In this document: in pieces, positions 1 through 8,007 of the stretch
Layout: every line of letters starts with the position of its first letter
How positions within the stretch are numbered: position 1 is the first letter of the stretch
From: an uncultured Clostridia bacterium
GTDB lineage: Bacteria > Bacillota > Clostridia > Lachnospirales > CAMVHY01
Reading direction: 5' to 3'
Assembly (NCBI GenBank): GCA_947073045.1
Contig: CAMTJU010000007.1
Span: forward strand, 1 to 62,628
DNA length: 62,628 nucleotides
The notes under the pieces: generated by a model
What the model was told of the DNA's origin: nothing
The model's database searches: none
What the model saw: the letters and a program-made list of their open reading frames with translations, nothing else
Position numbers and translations under genes: made by a program

Positions 1-247
1 TTTTATTTAAAATCAAAAACAAAATCAGTATTTATTTATGCGCAATTCCTACAAAATTTATACGAAAGTTTTTTTTTGAAAAACTAAACTTTTTTTAAAA
101 AAGCTTAGATAAACATCTCATTTAGAACCATTTCATAAAGAACTTAAATAAAAAATCACACATAACGTGATTTTTTTTATAAAGTTCTTTGGTTACTTTC
201 TTTTAAGAAAGTAACAAATATTAAAACAGAAAAAGTAAAAATCTTTT
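1..247. repeat. Intergenic composite hairpin element, copy C
   Basis: No gene is visible here. The stretch carries a diverged copy of the composite element described in the findings. In order it has an AAGCTTAG-type half-hairpin near 100-110, a linker resembling the one at 14230-14280 (AAACATCTC... CATAAAGAAC), a terminator hairpin at 151-178, and a palindrome at 192-215 with 11-bp arms GTTACTTTCTT / AAGAAAGTAAC. Other copies are at about 14140-14362, 57508-57622 and 61953-62102. The copy lies just downstream of the minus-strand glycosylase gene. Confidence 0.6.
151..178 (-). terminator. Intrinsic terminator of the glycosylase gene
   Basis: Arms AAAAATCAC and GTGATTTTT enclose a 7-nt loop. 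A- and T-runs lie on both sides, so it could work in both directions. It lies about 70 nt past the stop codon of the minus-strand gene at 248-1093. Confidence 0.6.
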
Positions 248-1093
248 TTATCTTTTTATATTCCGTGCATAATGAAATAAATATTGCTGTGAATAGCCTG
301 CTAAATTACCAAACTTGTTCTTAGCAAAATTATGAATTTGATTTATGCTAACATCCTTGTTGTTAAAATAAATTTCTTGCGTAACACGCTTTATCCAAAC
401 ATCTGTCGGATAAACTTCGCGCCGCCCAAACGAAAATAAAAGAGAACAATCCGCAACTTTGTTGCCAACTCCCTTTATTTTCATCAAAGTATTTTTTATA
501 TCTTGAGTTGAAAGATTAGAAAGATTTTCTAAATTAATTTCACTTTTTATTGCATCTAAGATATATTTTGAACGAAAGCCCGCTTTGCAATTTTGCAAGT
601 TTTCTTGTGTTGCATTTAATAATTGCGAGCGAGTTGGAAATGTATAATATTGATCATTTATTTTGGAACCAAACATATTTGATATATTTTCAATTACCTT
701 TTTAATTTGCGGTATGCGATTATTTTGTGAAATGATAAATGAAATCAGACATTCCCATTTATCTTGATTTAAAATTCTTATTCCGCCGCATAATTTTATA
801 GCTTTAGCCAAAATATTATCTGAGTGGGATAATATTTTTTTTATCTGTAAATAATCAGTGTTCAGGTCAAAATAATTTATCCATATATTTTCAAATTCAT
901 TGATTGTGCATGGGTAAAAAATAATTTTGTCATTTGTTTGAGAAATATTGAGCAATTTCCCATGAGCTATTATCGAATAATTATTATCTGAACCAGAAAA
1001 TCTAAAACATTGTCCACATTCCAAAATTTGACCAATATCGAAGCTATCATATTCTATCATTTCTATAGAATTACCAACCTTTTTGTATTTCAC
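248..1093 (-). CDS. ogg: 8-oxoguanine DNA glycosylase/AP lyase, OGG1 type
   Basis: The 281-residue protein should excise 8-oxoguanine from DNA and nick the abasic site in base-excision repair. The N-terminal OGG domain shows LECGQCFRFSG at about residues 24-34, the signature that opens OGG1-like enzymes. The C-terminal HhH-GPD module shows MKIKGVGNKVADCSLL, where the Lys of NKVADC is the Schiff-base nucleophile of bifunctional enzymes, followed by YPTDVWIKR with the catalytic Asp. Length fits bacterial OGG. The start is ATG, preceded by AAGGAGATGAGG. It is transcribed in the same direction as the ferredoxin gene upstream but 70 nt away, so it may be a separate unit. Both catalytic residues are present, so I expect an active enzyme. 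AlkA-type glycosylases are the main alternative, but they lack the Lys. Confidence 0.88.
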   Translation of the reverse strand: MKYKKVGNSIEMIEYDSFDIGQILECGQCFRFSGSDNNYSIIAHGKLLNISQTNDKIIFYPCTINEFENIWINYFDLNTDYLQIKKILSHSDNILAKAIKLCGGIRILNQDKWECLISFIISQNNRIPQIKKVIENISNMFGSKINDQYYTFPTRSQLLNATQENLQNCKAGFRSKYILDAIKSEINLENLSNLSTQDIKNTLMKIKGVGNKVADCSLLFSFGRREVYPTDVWIKRVTQEIYFNNKDVSINQIHNFAKNKFGNLAGYSQQYLFHYARNIKR

Positions 1094-1166
1094 GACCTCA
1101 TCTCCTTAAATTAAGCATAAAAAAAATCTCTCTTTTTTACAAGAGAGACATTCAATCAAAAAATTA

Positions 1167-1340
1167 TTATTCTTCTTCGTTAGGTGCGCCAACGGGACAA
1201 ACACCAGCGCATGCACCACATGATATACATTCATCTTTGTTTATAACATATTTTTCCTCGCCTTCAGAAATACAAGCGACTGGACACTCGCTTGCACAAG
1301 CTCCGCAAGAAATACAATCATCATTAATACAATAAGCCAT
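1167..1340 (-). CDS. 2[4Fe-4S] bacterial-type ferredoxin
   Basis: A small acidic electron carrier of about 57 residues, presumably cytosolic, typical of clostridial low-potential redox metabolism. Two CxxCxxCxxxCP motifs are visible: CISCGACASECPV and CISCGACAGVCPV, each able to bind one [4Fe-4S] cluster. I chose the ATG at 1340 (MAYCIND...) because AGGAGG ends 8 nt upstream of it; a GTG at 1349 would overlap that site. The start lies 1 nt past the valS stop codon, so the gene is probably co-transcribed with valS, and its ribosome binding site sits inside the last valS codons. The acidic C-terminus PNEEE is usual for the family. The partner enzyme cannot be deduced from the neighbours. Confidence 0.93.
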   Translation of the reverse strand: MAYCINDDCISCGACASECPVACISEGEEKYVINKDECISCGACAGVCPVGAPNEEE

Positions 1341-1341
1341 T

Positions 1342-3957
1342 TTAAACACCTCCTTTCAGTTTTGTAATTTGCTCAATAATTTTATCCATAGTTTTTTCAT
1401 GAGCAATTAATTTTTCTCTTTCCTTGTTAACTATTTCTTTTGGCGCATTGTCAACAAAAGCTTTATTATGCAATTTATCATTTGCACGTTTTATTTCGCT
1501 TTCAACTTTTGTTTTTTCTTTGTTTAGCCTTTCCATTTCTGCATTTACGTCAATTAATTCATCAACAGGAATGTAAAGTACACAATCAGATAATATAATC
1601 GATACATTGTTATCCGAATCAGGTTTATCGAAAATTAATTTATCAACGCCACACAATAAAAATTTTGACTGACACTTTTCAAAAACATTTTTTAAACTTA
1701 AATCCGAAACACAAACATAGAGCTTAGTTCTTTTAGCCGGATGTACATTCATTTCCGTTCTTATATTTCTTACAGATTTTATTACAAGCTTTATTGATTC
1801 AACATAATTTTCTTCTTTTATAAAATTAAAACTTTCTTTATAAATAGGCCAATCAGATTTCATAATTGTATTTTCTTCATCTTGTAATGACAAAAACAAT
1901 TCTTCCGTTACAAAAGGCATAAATGGATGTAAAAGTTTTAAGCAATTTATAAATACAAATTTTAAAACATACGAAGCAGTTGCTTTATTTTCATCATTAT
2001 ACAATCTTGGCTTAGAAAATTCTATATACCAATCGCAAAATTCATTCCAAATAAAATCAATTATTTTTGAAAATGCAATGCCATGCTCATATTTTTCCAT
2101 ATTATATGTAACTTTACTTATAAGTGAATTCAATTTAGACAAAATCCATTTGTCTTCTATTTCAAATATCAAATTATCGCTTGGAGTATCATTCATTAAA
2201 ATAAATTTGGCAGCATTCCAAAGTTTATTAATAAATGTTCTGTTTGAGTCAAGTTTGTTCCAATAAAATCTTAAATCATTTCCGGGCGAACTGCCTGATA
2301 TCAATGTCATTCTTAAAACATCACAGCCATACTTATCAATAACTTCAATAGGATTAATTCCGTTGTCCAGTGATTTACTCATTTTTCTGCCTTGTTCATC
2401 ACGAATCAATCCATGAATCAAAACGTCTTTAAACGGTAATTTACCAGTGTGCTTTAAACCTGAAAATACCATTCTTATTACCCAAAATAATATTATATCA
2501 TAACCTGTAACCAAAGCATTAGTTGGATAAAAATAATTAAGTTCATCAGTTTCATTTGGCCAACTCAAAGTTGCAAATGGCCACAAAGCCGAACTAAACC
2601 AAGTATCTAATACATCTTCATCTTGATAAATATTATCGCAACTGCATTTTTCGCAAATTTTTGGTTTACTTTCTTCAACCATTATGTGATTACATTTTCT
2701 GCAATAATAAGCAGGAATTCTGTGACCCCACCAAAGCTGACGTGATATGCACCAATCATTAAGATTTTCCAGCCATTGCAAATAAATTTTACCAAAACGC
2801 TCCGGATGAAATTTCAATTGTCCAGATTTATAAACATCAATTGCCGGACCAACTAAATCTTTCATTTTTACAAACCATTGCGGTTTAACAAGCGGCTCAA
2901 TAATTGTATTGCATCTTTCATGAGTACCAACGGCATGAACAATTGCTTCGGCTTTTACAAACAACCCCAATTCTTTCATATCATCCAAGATTTTTTTGCG
3001 CGCATCAGTTTGGTTCAACCCGCAATATTTGCCAGCATTTTCATTCAAAATTCCATCATCCGTAAATATGTTTATAAATTGTAAATTGTGGCGTTTTCCA
3101 ACTTCAAAATCATTTGGGTCATGAGCTGGAGTGATTTTTACAACACCCGTTCCATATTCCATATCAACATATTCATCGCAAATAATAGGAATTTCACGAT
3201 TTATAAACGGTACCGTTACGTGCTTTCCCACTAAATTTTTGTATCTTTCATCGTTTGGATTAACAGCAATAGCCGTATCGCCCAATAATGTTTCAGGTCT
3301 TGTTGTTGCAAACTCCAAAAACTTATCTGAATCTTTTATTGGATATTTAAGATGCCAAAGAAAACCTTCTTTATCTTCGTGATTAACTTCAGCATCAGAA
3401 ATAGTAGTTTTGCATTTTGTACACCAATTAATTAATTTTTCACCTTTGTATATTAATCCTTCTTTATAGAGATTAACAAAAACGCGATTAACAGCTTTAG
3501 AAATTTTTTCATCCATAGTAAAACTAAGGCGCTCCCAATCACAAGAACTTCCCATACGTTTTATCTGGTCTATAATTGTGTTGCAATATTTGTTTTTCCA
3601 ATCAAACGCATATTCTAAAAACTTTTCGCGACCAATTTTTTCTTTATCAATACCTTCAGATTTCAATTTATTTACAACCTTGACCTCAGTAGAGATACTT
3701 GCATGATCGGTACCGGGCAACCACATTGCATTAAATCCTTGCATTCTCTTAAATCTTATTATAATATCCTGGATTGTACAATCCAGTGCATGACCCATAT
3801 GCAAAACTCCAGTTACGTTTGGTGGTGGCATCATTATTGTATAAGGCTTCTTATTTTTATCTACATTGGCATGAAAAAAGTTGTTTTCGAGCCAATATTC
3901 ATAAATTCTTTTTTCCGCTTCATGAAAATCAAAGTTTTTTGTTAGCTCTTTTTTCAT
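1342..3957 (-). CDS. valS: Valyl-tRNA synthetase
   Basis: Class Ia aminoacyl-tRNA synthetase of 871 residues that charges tRNA-Val. The HIGH-type motif appears in PPPNVTGVLHMGHAL (about residues 45-59), and the KMSKS motif as KMSKSLDNG near residue 525. The connective-peptide editing domain contains ATTRPETLLGDTAI, the ValRS/IleRS/LeuRS editing signature. Zinc-type Cys pairs occur around CRKCNH and CEKCSC. The C-terminal 60 residues form the coiled-coil tRNA arm of ValRS (PVDELIDVNAEMERLNKEK). The ribosome binding site GGAGG lies 6 nt before the ATG. The upstream amidase gene ends only 17 nt away, which leaves no room for a T-box leader. Length and motifs are those of an active enzyme. Confidence 0.97.
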   Translation of the reverse strand: MKKELTKNFDFHEAEKRIYEYWLENNFFHANVDKNKKPYTIMMPPPNVTGVLHMGHALDCTIQDIIIRFKRMQGFNAMWLPGTDHASISTEVKVVNKLKSEGIDKEKIGREKFLEYAFDWKNKYCNTIIDQIKRMGSSCDWERLSFTMDEKISKAVNRVFVNLYKEGLIYKGEKLINWCTKCKTTISDAEVNHEDKEGFLWHLKYPIKDSDKFLEFATTRPETLLGDTAIAVNPNDERYKNLVGKHVTVPFINREIPIICDEYVDMEYGTGVVKITPAHDPNDFEVGKRHNLQFINIFTDDGILNENAGKYCGLNQTDARKKILDDMKELGLFVKAEAIVHAVGTHERCNTIIEPLVKPQWFVKMKDLVGPAIDVYKSGQLKFHPERFGKIYLQWLENLNDWCISRQLWWGHRIPAYYCRKCNHIMVEESKPKICEKCSCDNIYQDEDVLDTWFSSALWPFATLSWPNETDELNYFYPTNALVTGYDIILFWVIRMVFSGLKHTGKLPFKDVLIHGLIRDEQGRKMSKSLDNGINPIEVIDKYGCDVLRMTLISGSSPGNDLRFYWNKLDSNRTFINKLWNAAKFILMNDTPSDNLIFEIEDKWILSKLNSLISKVTYNMEKYEHGIAFSKIIDFIWNEFCDWYIEFSKPRLYNDENKATASYVLKFVFINCLKLLHPFMPFVTEELFLSLQDEENTIMKSDWPIYKESFNFIKEENYVESIKLVIKSVRNIRTEMNVHPAKRTKLYVCVSDLSLKNVFEKCQSKFLLCGVDKLIFDKPDSDNNVSIILSDCVLYIPVDELIDVNAEMERLNKEKTKVESEIKRANDKLHNKAFVDNAPKEIVNKEREKLIAHEKTMDKIIEQITKLKGGV

Positions 3958-3974
3958 TTGTTGCCTCCAAAAAT

Positions 3975-4508
3975 CTATTTACTACTAACGTAATCTATTA
4001 TACCATTAGCAATACCCCTGGCGCAACGCATTTGAAATTCTGGTGTTGATAATAGTTTAGCTTCTTGCGGGTTAGAAATAAAGGCAAGTTCAACAAGTGC
4101 AGCTGGCATTTTTGTTGCTGTCAGCACTGTAAAATCGGCCGCTTTCAATCCGCGATTTCTCAAACCATTTTGCAATACCAATTGGGTTTGAATACTTTGG
4201 CCATATACAGCCGTAGGTGTACCGAGCTTATAAACAAATGTTTCAGTGCCATTGGCTTGACGACTTGCAGCAGAATTACAATGAATACTAACAAAATAAT
4301 TTGCATTCCAGTTATTAGCCATTTGCGCACGTTCCGATAAAGTCAAATTTATATCGCTAGTTCTAGAATATTTTATTTCGTAGCCATTAATTCTTAAAAT
4401 ATCACCAAGTTTAATAGAAACAGCCAAATTAATATCGGATTCTCTTAAACCATTTGCCACAGCTCCTACATTTGTACCGCCATGTCCTGGGTCAATAAAA
4501 ATTTTCAC
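3975..4508 (-). CDS. N-acetylmuramoyl-L-alanine amidase (Amidase_3, CwlD-like)
   Basis: Zinc amidase that cleaves the bond between MurNAc and the stem peptide of peptidoglycan. Visible motifs are IFIDPGHGG (Zn His), NGLRESD (Zn Glu), YFVSIHCNS (Zn His) and the catalytic Glu in AALVELAFISN. I chose the GTG at 4508 (177 residues, starting MKIFIDPGHGG). GGGAG lies 9 nt upstream, whereas an ATG four codons earlier abuts the same site. With this start there is no signal peptide, as in some short CwlD-like or phage-type amidases; a longer reading to 4589 would add a hydrophobic stretch (ILCIFSFF) of uncertain meaning. A sporulation role in making muramic lactam, as for CwlD, is inference. It lies just upstream of valS, 17 nt away. 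Confidence 0.85.
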   Translation of the reverse strand: MKIFIDPGHGGTNVGAVANGLRESDINLAVSIKLGDILRINGYEIKYSRTSDINLTLSERAQMANNWNANYFVSIHCNSAASRQANGTETFVYKLGTPTAVYGQSIQTQLVLQNGLRNRGLKAADFTVLTATKMPAALVELAFISNPQEAKLLSTPEFQMRCARGIANGIIDYVSSK

Positions 4509-4604
4509 ATTAATCATCTCCCTTCCTACATATATATTATTTTTGAAAAAGGAAAAGATACACAAAATTTTTGCACAAATCCATTCCAATACCTTTATTT
4601 TTCA

Positions 4605-4653
4605 ATAAAAAAAGACGAAACCAAATTGATTTCGCCTTTTTTATATAAACAAT
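4605..4653. repeat. 49-bp perfect direct repeat, copy 1 (contains a terminator)
   Basis: Bases 4605-4653 are identical over 49 bp to 6047-6095. The repeat contains the hairpin GACGAAA (4614-4620) / TTTCGCC (4630-4636), with a T-run on the minus-strand side. As a terminator it ends the three-gene cassette at 4709-5928. The two copies bracket that cassette exactly. Confidence 0.9.
4614..4636 (-). terminator. Terminator of the small secreted/membrane protein operon
   Basis: Read on the minus strand, arms GGCGAAA and TTTCGTC (one G-U pair) enclose a 9-nt loop and are followed by seven T. It lies about 70 nt past the last cassette gene. The hairpin is duplicated at 6056-6078. Confidence 0.75.
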
Positions 4654-4708
4654 TAAACAGCTGTTTACAGATATCATTTAATTAAAATAACATACTGACT
4701 CTTACATA

Positions 4709-5026
4709 TTATTTCAATAAGTACATTATAAATCCAATAACAACAATTAAAAATGTAAAATAATAGTTCAAATCTTTTCTGTTCTTAATTATAATAAACA
4801 TTCTTACAATAAAACTAAAAATTACGATACATAAATTTGTTACAATTGGCAAACCTGCAAAATTAAAAATGAAAAATGTTATACATAAATCAATTAATAA
4901 TTCACCATACTTTTCAAATAAAGATGTCAATTTTTCATTATCAGAAAAATTAGTTATAAGTATAAGTTTAAAAATTAGTACAATATTAAAAATTAACAGC
5001 ATCAAACCTTCAATTATATCATTCAT
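4709..5026 (-). CDS. Small four-helix membrane protein, unknown; possible immunity protein
   Basis: A 105-residue, very hydrophobic protein with about four predicted membrane segments (residues about 5-25, 45-60, 62-82, 88-104), a charged loop FSDNEKLTSLFEKYGE and a basic loop IKNRKDLN. I do not recognise a family. The ribosome binding site GAGGG lies 8 nt before the ATG. It is the last gene of a three-gene operon behind a secreted protein and another membrane protein of the same size. The two membrane proteins share a loose pattern (an F-x-DN-x-x-L loop and a C-terminal LLxK ending) and may be diverged paralogues. Small multi-helix membrane proteins next to secreted toxins are often immunity proteins; that role is inference here. 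Confidence 0.7.
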   Translation of the reverse strand: MNDIIEGLMLLIFNIVLIFKLILITNFSDNEKLTSLFEKYGELLIDLCITFFIFNFAGLPIVTNLCIVIFSFIVRMFIIIKNRKDLNYYFTFLIVVIGFIMYLLK

Positions 5027-5056
5027 AAGTTAATCCCTCATTACTATGTTGCTTTT

Positions 5057-5362
5057 CTATTTAAATAATAAAAGCTTTAATACAGCACAAAAAATCAGTG
5101 CAAACGAACACAAGTTATTAATAAGTAAATAAAATTTATCCGAACCATTTTTTTTGATAACTATTAACATTATATACAAAGCTAAAAATAATATCGCCAT
5201 AATTACATAATTATTATTCAATATATATAAACATATAAGTATTGCGAATGAATCCAACATAGTTTTAACGTAAATAGATAACTGTTTATTATCAAAAATT
5301 TTATTTGCTACATACGCTATAAAAGTTAATATAATAACTAGTAACATTAAGTAACTTTTCAT
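5057..5362 (-). CDS. Small four-helix membrane protein, unknown; possible immunity protein
   Basis: A 101-residue membrane protein with about four hydrophobic segments, a short loop FDNKQLSIYVK and a basic loop VIKKNGSDKF. I chose the ATG at 5362 (MKSYLMLLVIIL) because GGAGG lies 7 nt upstream; the open frame runs further, to 5407, but would overlap the preceding gene. The start is 14 nt after the stop codon of the secreted-protein gene at 5377-5928, so the two are clearly co-transcribed. No family is recognised. Size, topology and position match the other small membrane protein of the operon (4709-5026), which suggests duplication. An immunity or export role toward the secreted product is inference. 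Confidence 0.7.
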   Translation of the reverse strand: MKSYLMLLVIILTFIAYVANKIFDNKQLSIYVKTMLDSFAILICLYILNNNYVIMAILFLALYIMLIVIKKNGSDKFYLLINNLCSFALIFCAVLKLLLFK

Positions 5363-5376
5363 GTAAGCACCTCCAA

Positions 5377-5928
5377 TTATTCTTGTGATGAAATCCAACG
5401 AATACATAGAGGAACTAAATTGAACATTACAATAACACCTTTACCGTGATTATTTACAGTTATTAAAGTAGCTGCTCCTATTAATGCCCACGCAACAGCT
5501 TCAGCTAATGCAACTTCTGGTATATAAGTCGCTAATTTTTCAGCAATAGCTGTTCCAGCAAGTATATCGTTACAAAAGTTTTCATCTATCCAAATTTCAA
5601 AACCCCAAGTGGTCCATTGAATTTTTGTTTCACCCATAGCATTTTTATTTGATTTAATTATTATTGTATCATCTTCAAAAACTGCATAGGTTCCGTTACC
5701 TTTTTTGGCTAGTTTTTTTTCAATAAATGATTTGTATTTTTCAGTTATAAAAACTTTTCCATCTTTAATTTCCAAATATCCTTCAGAAATCATTTTATTT
5801 GAGATTTCATTTTGCAAATCGCAATTTTTAATACTTTTATTTTCGCCTGCAAACGAAAATACACCTGATTGAAAAAACATCACACTCGATAAAACAATTG
5901 AAATAAATTTTTTAAACATCTTTTTCAT
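5377..5928 (-). CDS. Secreted protein with hydrophobic Gly/Ala-rich C-terminus, bacteriocin-like
   Basis: A 183-residue protein with a clear signal peptide (MKKMFKKF then SIVLSSVMFFQSGVFSFA, cleavage likely near FAGE). The middle is a charged, probably helical segment (about residues 30-100). The C-terminal 80 residues begin with WTTWGFEIWIDENFCND, then an Ala/Gly-rich hydrophobic helix, and end with CIRWISSQE. Aromatic-Trp-Gly, a short polar stretch, a hydrophobic Ala/Gly helix and a C-terminal SSQ is an arrangement I recall from uncharacterised secreted proteins of Bacillus and Paenibacillus; I cannot confirm the match. Two Cys remain in the mature part. It is the first gene of the operon, with a strong promoter at 5976-6004. 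A secreted antimicrobial or toxin is my inference; a structural envelope peptide is possible. Confidence 0.7.
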   Translation of the reverse strand: MKKMFKKFISIVLSSVMFFQSGVFSFAGENKSIKNCDLQNEISNKMISEGYLEIKDGKVFITEKYKSFIEKKLAKKGNGTYAVFEDDTIIIKSNKNAMGETKIQWTTWGFEIWIDENFCNDILAGTAIAEKLATYIPEVALAEAVAWALIGAATLITVNNHGKGVIVMFNLVPLCIRWISSQE

Positions 5929-5975
5929 TATAATTTTCTTACCTTAATTTTAAAATTAAACAGCTACTTAGTAAA

Positions 5976-6004
5976 ACTTTAACACAAAGCAATTTTGCTG
6001 TCAA
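5976..6004 (-). promoter_or_regulatory. SigmaA-type promoter of the secreted-protein cassette
   Basis: On the minus strand a perfect -35 TTGACA (6004-5999), a 17-nt spacer and a -10 TAAAGT (5981-5976) precede the ATG at 5928 by about 45 nt. It lies inside the interval bounded by the 49-bp repeats, so the cassette carries its own promoter. Confidence 0.65.
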
Positions 6005-6046
6005 CATAAAAAAACAAAATTCATTTAAAAAGTATTTCACATTTAT

Positions 6047-6095
6047 ATAAAAAAAGACGAAACCAAATTGATTTCGCCTTTTTTATATAAACAAT
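6047..6095. repeat. 49-bp perfect direct repeat, copy 2 (contains a terminator)
   Basis: Identical over 49 bp to 4605-4653. This copy lies about 65 nt past the stop codon of the SpoIIQ-like gene and holds the hairpin at 6056-6078, which should terminate that gene on the minus strand. Confidence 0.9.
6056..6078 (-). terminator. Terminator of the SpoIIQ-like gene
   Basis: Same hairpin as at 4614-4636: 7-bp stem, 9-nt loop and T-run on the minus strand, downstream of the gene at 6159-6989. Confidence 0.75.
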
Positions 6096-6158
6096 ATAAA
6101 AATTAATTGTATAATTTAAAATCAAGCTTTGACAAACAAAATTTTATCCGAGCATTTT

Positions 6159-6989
6159 TTATCTTTCAACCATAATTAATTTAGGATCAACATAATTATC
6201 TTCGTGTGCTATTTTAAAATCTAAGTGACTTCCGAGAAGTATTCCATATTTGGTTGGAGTATTTACGCCGCCAATAACTTGACCTTTTTTTACGATGTCT
6301 CCTTCATTTACTAATAAATCATCTTGCAATTGACTGTAAGTAGTAGTCCAATCATTTCCGTGGTCAATTACAATAGTATTTCCAGATTCGGGCGTATTTG
6401 TAATTAATTTTACTATGCCGTCGGCAGTAGCTTTTACTTGATCTCCAACTTGTGCTGAAAGACTTATGCCATCATTTGTTCGATATTGCTCAAGAGTTTT
6501 GTCATACACCAAGTTTTCATTGTCATAATCCATAACGATTTCACCAAATACGGGCCATTCCATTTTTTGATTATCGTCGAAAGAATTAAATGATTGCGTA
6601 TTGTCTTCATTGTTATCTTGGTTATTTTCGGTAGGGGTTTGCTTGGAATCGTCAATATCAGTTGGAGTTGGCATTAAAGATGGAGAAGGACTTGCAGTTT
6701 CAAAAATGGATTTATTTTTGCTGCTATCAAGCGATTTATTTTGTGGGGACGTTGGCACAGATTCTTTTTCGTTTCTGTCTTCAGGCGCCAAATAACTTTT
6801 TGATTGGTTATTCAAAACGGGTTTAGTTAATTCATCTTGATTACTTTTTGCAATTTGAGTTTGCCTTGGACTGAGCGAGTATAAATTTGAATAAGTCACA
6901 ACGCTTGCCAAAATAGCAATTCCTACTACAACCGAATATAATGCAAAATAAAATCCTTTTTGTTGAAAAATATTTTTATTTTTTTTCAT
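6159..6989 (-). CDS. spoIIQ: SpoIIQ-like LytM/M23-fold protein with degenerate metal site
   Basis: A 276-residue protein with one N-terminal membrane anchor (about residues 12-32), a Pro/Ser/Asn-rich low-complexity linker (about 45-140) and a C-terminal LytM (peptidase M23) domain. This architecture and length match forespore SpoIIQ, which docks with mother-cell SpoIIIAH during engulfment. The metal ligands appear lost: where active M23 enzymes have H-x3-D the sequence reads YRTNDGISLS, and the HxH motif is GSHLDF, with the second His replaced by Asp. Bacillus subtilis SpoIIQ is also catalytically dead, so a structural role is likely. A minus-strand gene upstream of a terminator copy at 6047-6095. 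The spoIIQ name is inferred from architecture; another anchored M23 homologue is the alternative. Confidence 0.7.
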   Translation of the reverse strand: MKKNKNIFQQKGFYFALYSVVVGIAILASVVTYSNLYSLSPRQTQIAKSNQDELTKPVLNNQSKSYLAPEDRNEKESVPTSPQNKSLDSSKNKSIFETASPSPSLMPTPTDIDDSKQTPTENNQDNNEDNTQSFNSFDDNQKMEWPVFGEIVMDYDNENLVYDKTLEQYRTNDGISLSAQVGDQVKATADGIVKLITNTPESGNTIVIDHGNDWTTTYSQLQDDLLVNEGDIVKKGQVIGGVNTPTKYGILLGSHLDFKIAHEDNYVDPKLIMVER

Positions 6990-7110
6990 TGAATAACACC
7001 TCCGTTTGCATTATTACCAACAAGAGGAATTATTATTCAATATATGAAATTTTTATATAAATAGTCGATAGATATTTACAAAATAAGAAGAATAACTTTA
7101 TTAAAAAAAC

Positions 7111-7127
7111 CTCAAGCAAAGCTTGAG
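7111..7127 (-). terminator. Terminator of rsmI
   Basis: Stem CTCAAGC / GCTTGAG with a 3-nt loop. On the minus strand it is followed by a T-run (plus-strand A-run at 7103-7109). It lies 24 nt past the rsmI stop codon. Confidence 0.7.
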
Positions 7128-7150
7128 ATTTTTGTTTGATTTTTTTTACT

Positions 7151-7987
7151 TTAAATCTTGTGTACAATAGAATAAATTTGATTCTTTGGTACATTTCTGT
7201 CTCGAGCAACTTTTTTTATTGCAGATTTTAAATCATAGCCATTTTTCAAATAAAAATCAATGTGCTGCTCAATCGTTAGATTTTCAAAATCAATTGCATT
7301 ATTATTTTCTGCGCCGCCAATTATAATTACGTATTCACCGCGCGGTGGATTTTCCAGCAAAAATTTTATTGTTTGCGATAGTGTTCCAAAATGTATCTCC
7401 TCATGAATCTTTGTCAGCTCGCGTGCTAAAAATATCTTTCGTTCACCTAATTCGCTAAACAAAAACTCGAGAGTTTTCAACAATCGATGCGGTGCTTCAT
7501 AAATAATTGTCAAACGTTCCTCAAATTTTATGCGCTCAATAAATTCTTTTTTCTGCGTTTTGTCTAAACTTATAAAACCTTCGAAAATAAACCTGCGCGA
7601 ATTCAGTCCTGACAATGCCAGCGCAGTTACAAATGCAGTTGGTCCAGGGATAATTTCTACACTAATTTCATTTTTGCGCGCAAGCTCTACTAATTCCGAA
7701 CCGGGATCAGAAATGCACGGCATACCTGCATCGGTTACAAGCGCAACATTTTCCCCAGACAATAAAAATTTCAAAATATTCTCGCCCGCAGATTTTTTAT
7801 TATGTTCGTGATAACTCACGAGTTTTTTTTTTATGTCGTAATGATTCAAAAGTTTTAAAGTTTGGCGCGTATCCTCGCACGCTATAATATCAACCGATTT
7901 TAATACGTCGAGACACCTAAGGCTAATATCTCGAATATTGCCAATAGGTGTCCCGCAGATAAAAAGTTTCCCACTTTCATTATTCAT
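7151..7987 (-). CDS. rsmI: 16S rRNA (cytidine1402-2'-O)-methyltransferase
   Basis: A 278-residue SAM-dependent methyltransferase of the tetrapyrrole-methylase fold that 2'-O-methylates C1402 at the ribosomal decoding centre. The N-terminus LFICGTPIGNIRDISLRCL, the motif ACEDTRQTLKLLNHY and LVTDAGMPCISDPG are characteristic of RsmI (formerly YraL). The C-terminal region has the usual helical extension. The ATG is preceded by GAGG 7 nt upstream. The preceding permease gene ends 20 nt upstream on the same strand, so rsmI may be the last gene of the export operon transcript. A good terminator follows at 7111-7127. All signature motifs are intact. Confidence 0.93.
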   Translation of the reverse strand: MNNESGKLFICGTPIGNIRDISLRCLDVLKSVDIIACEDTRQTLKLLNHYDIKKKLVSYHEHNKKSAGENILKFLLSGENVALVTDAGMPCISDPGSELVELARKNEISVEIIPGPTAFVTALALSGLNSRRFIFEGFISLDKTQKKEFIERIKFEERLTIIYEAPHRLLKTLEFLFSELGERKIFLARELTKIHEEIHFGTLSQTIKFLLENPPRGEYVIIIGGAENNNAIDFENLTIEQHIDFYLKNGYDLKSAIKKVARDRNVPKNQIYSIVHKI

Positions 7988-8007
7988 ATTTATTCCTCAT
8001 TTTATTA

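Noticed and set aside
3958-3974. Possible T-box leader before valS
   Set aside because: Only 17 nt separate valS from the amidase gene and no T-box motif is seen.
4605-6095. Insertion sequence between the 49-bp repeats
   Set aside because: No transposase or inverted terminal repeats; repeats are direct and contain a terminator, so an IS explanation does not fit.
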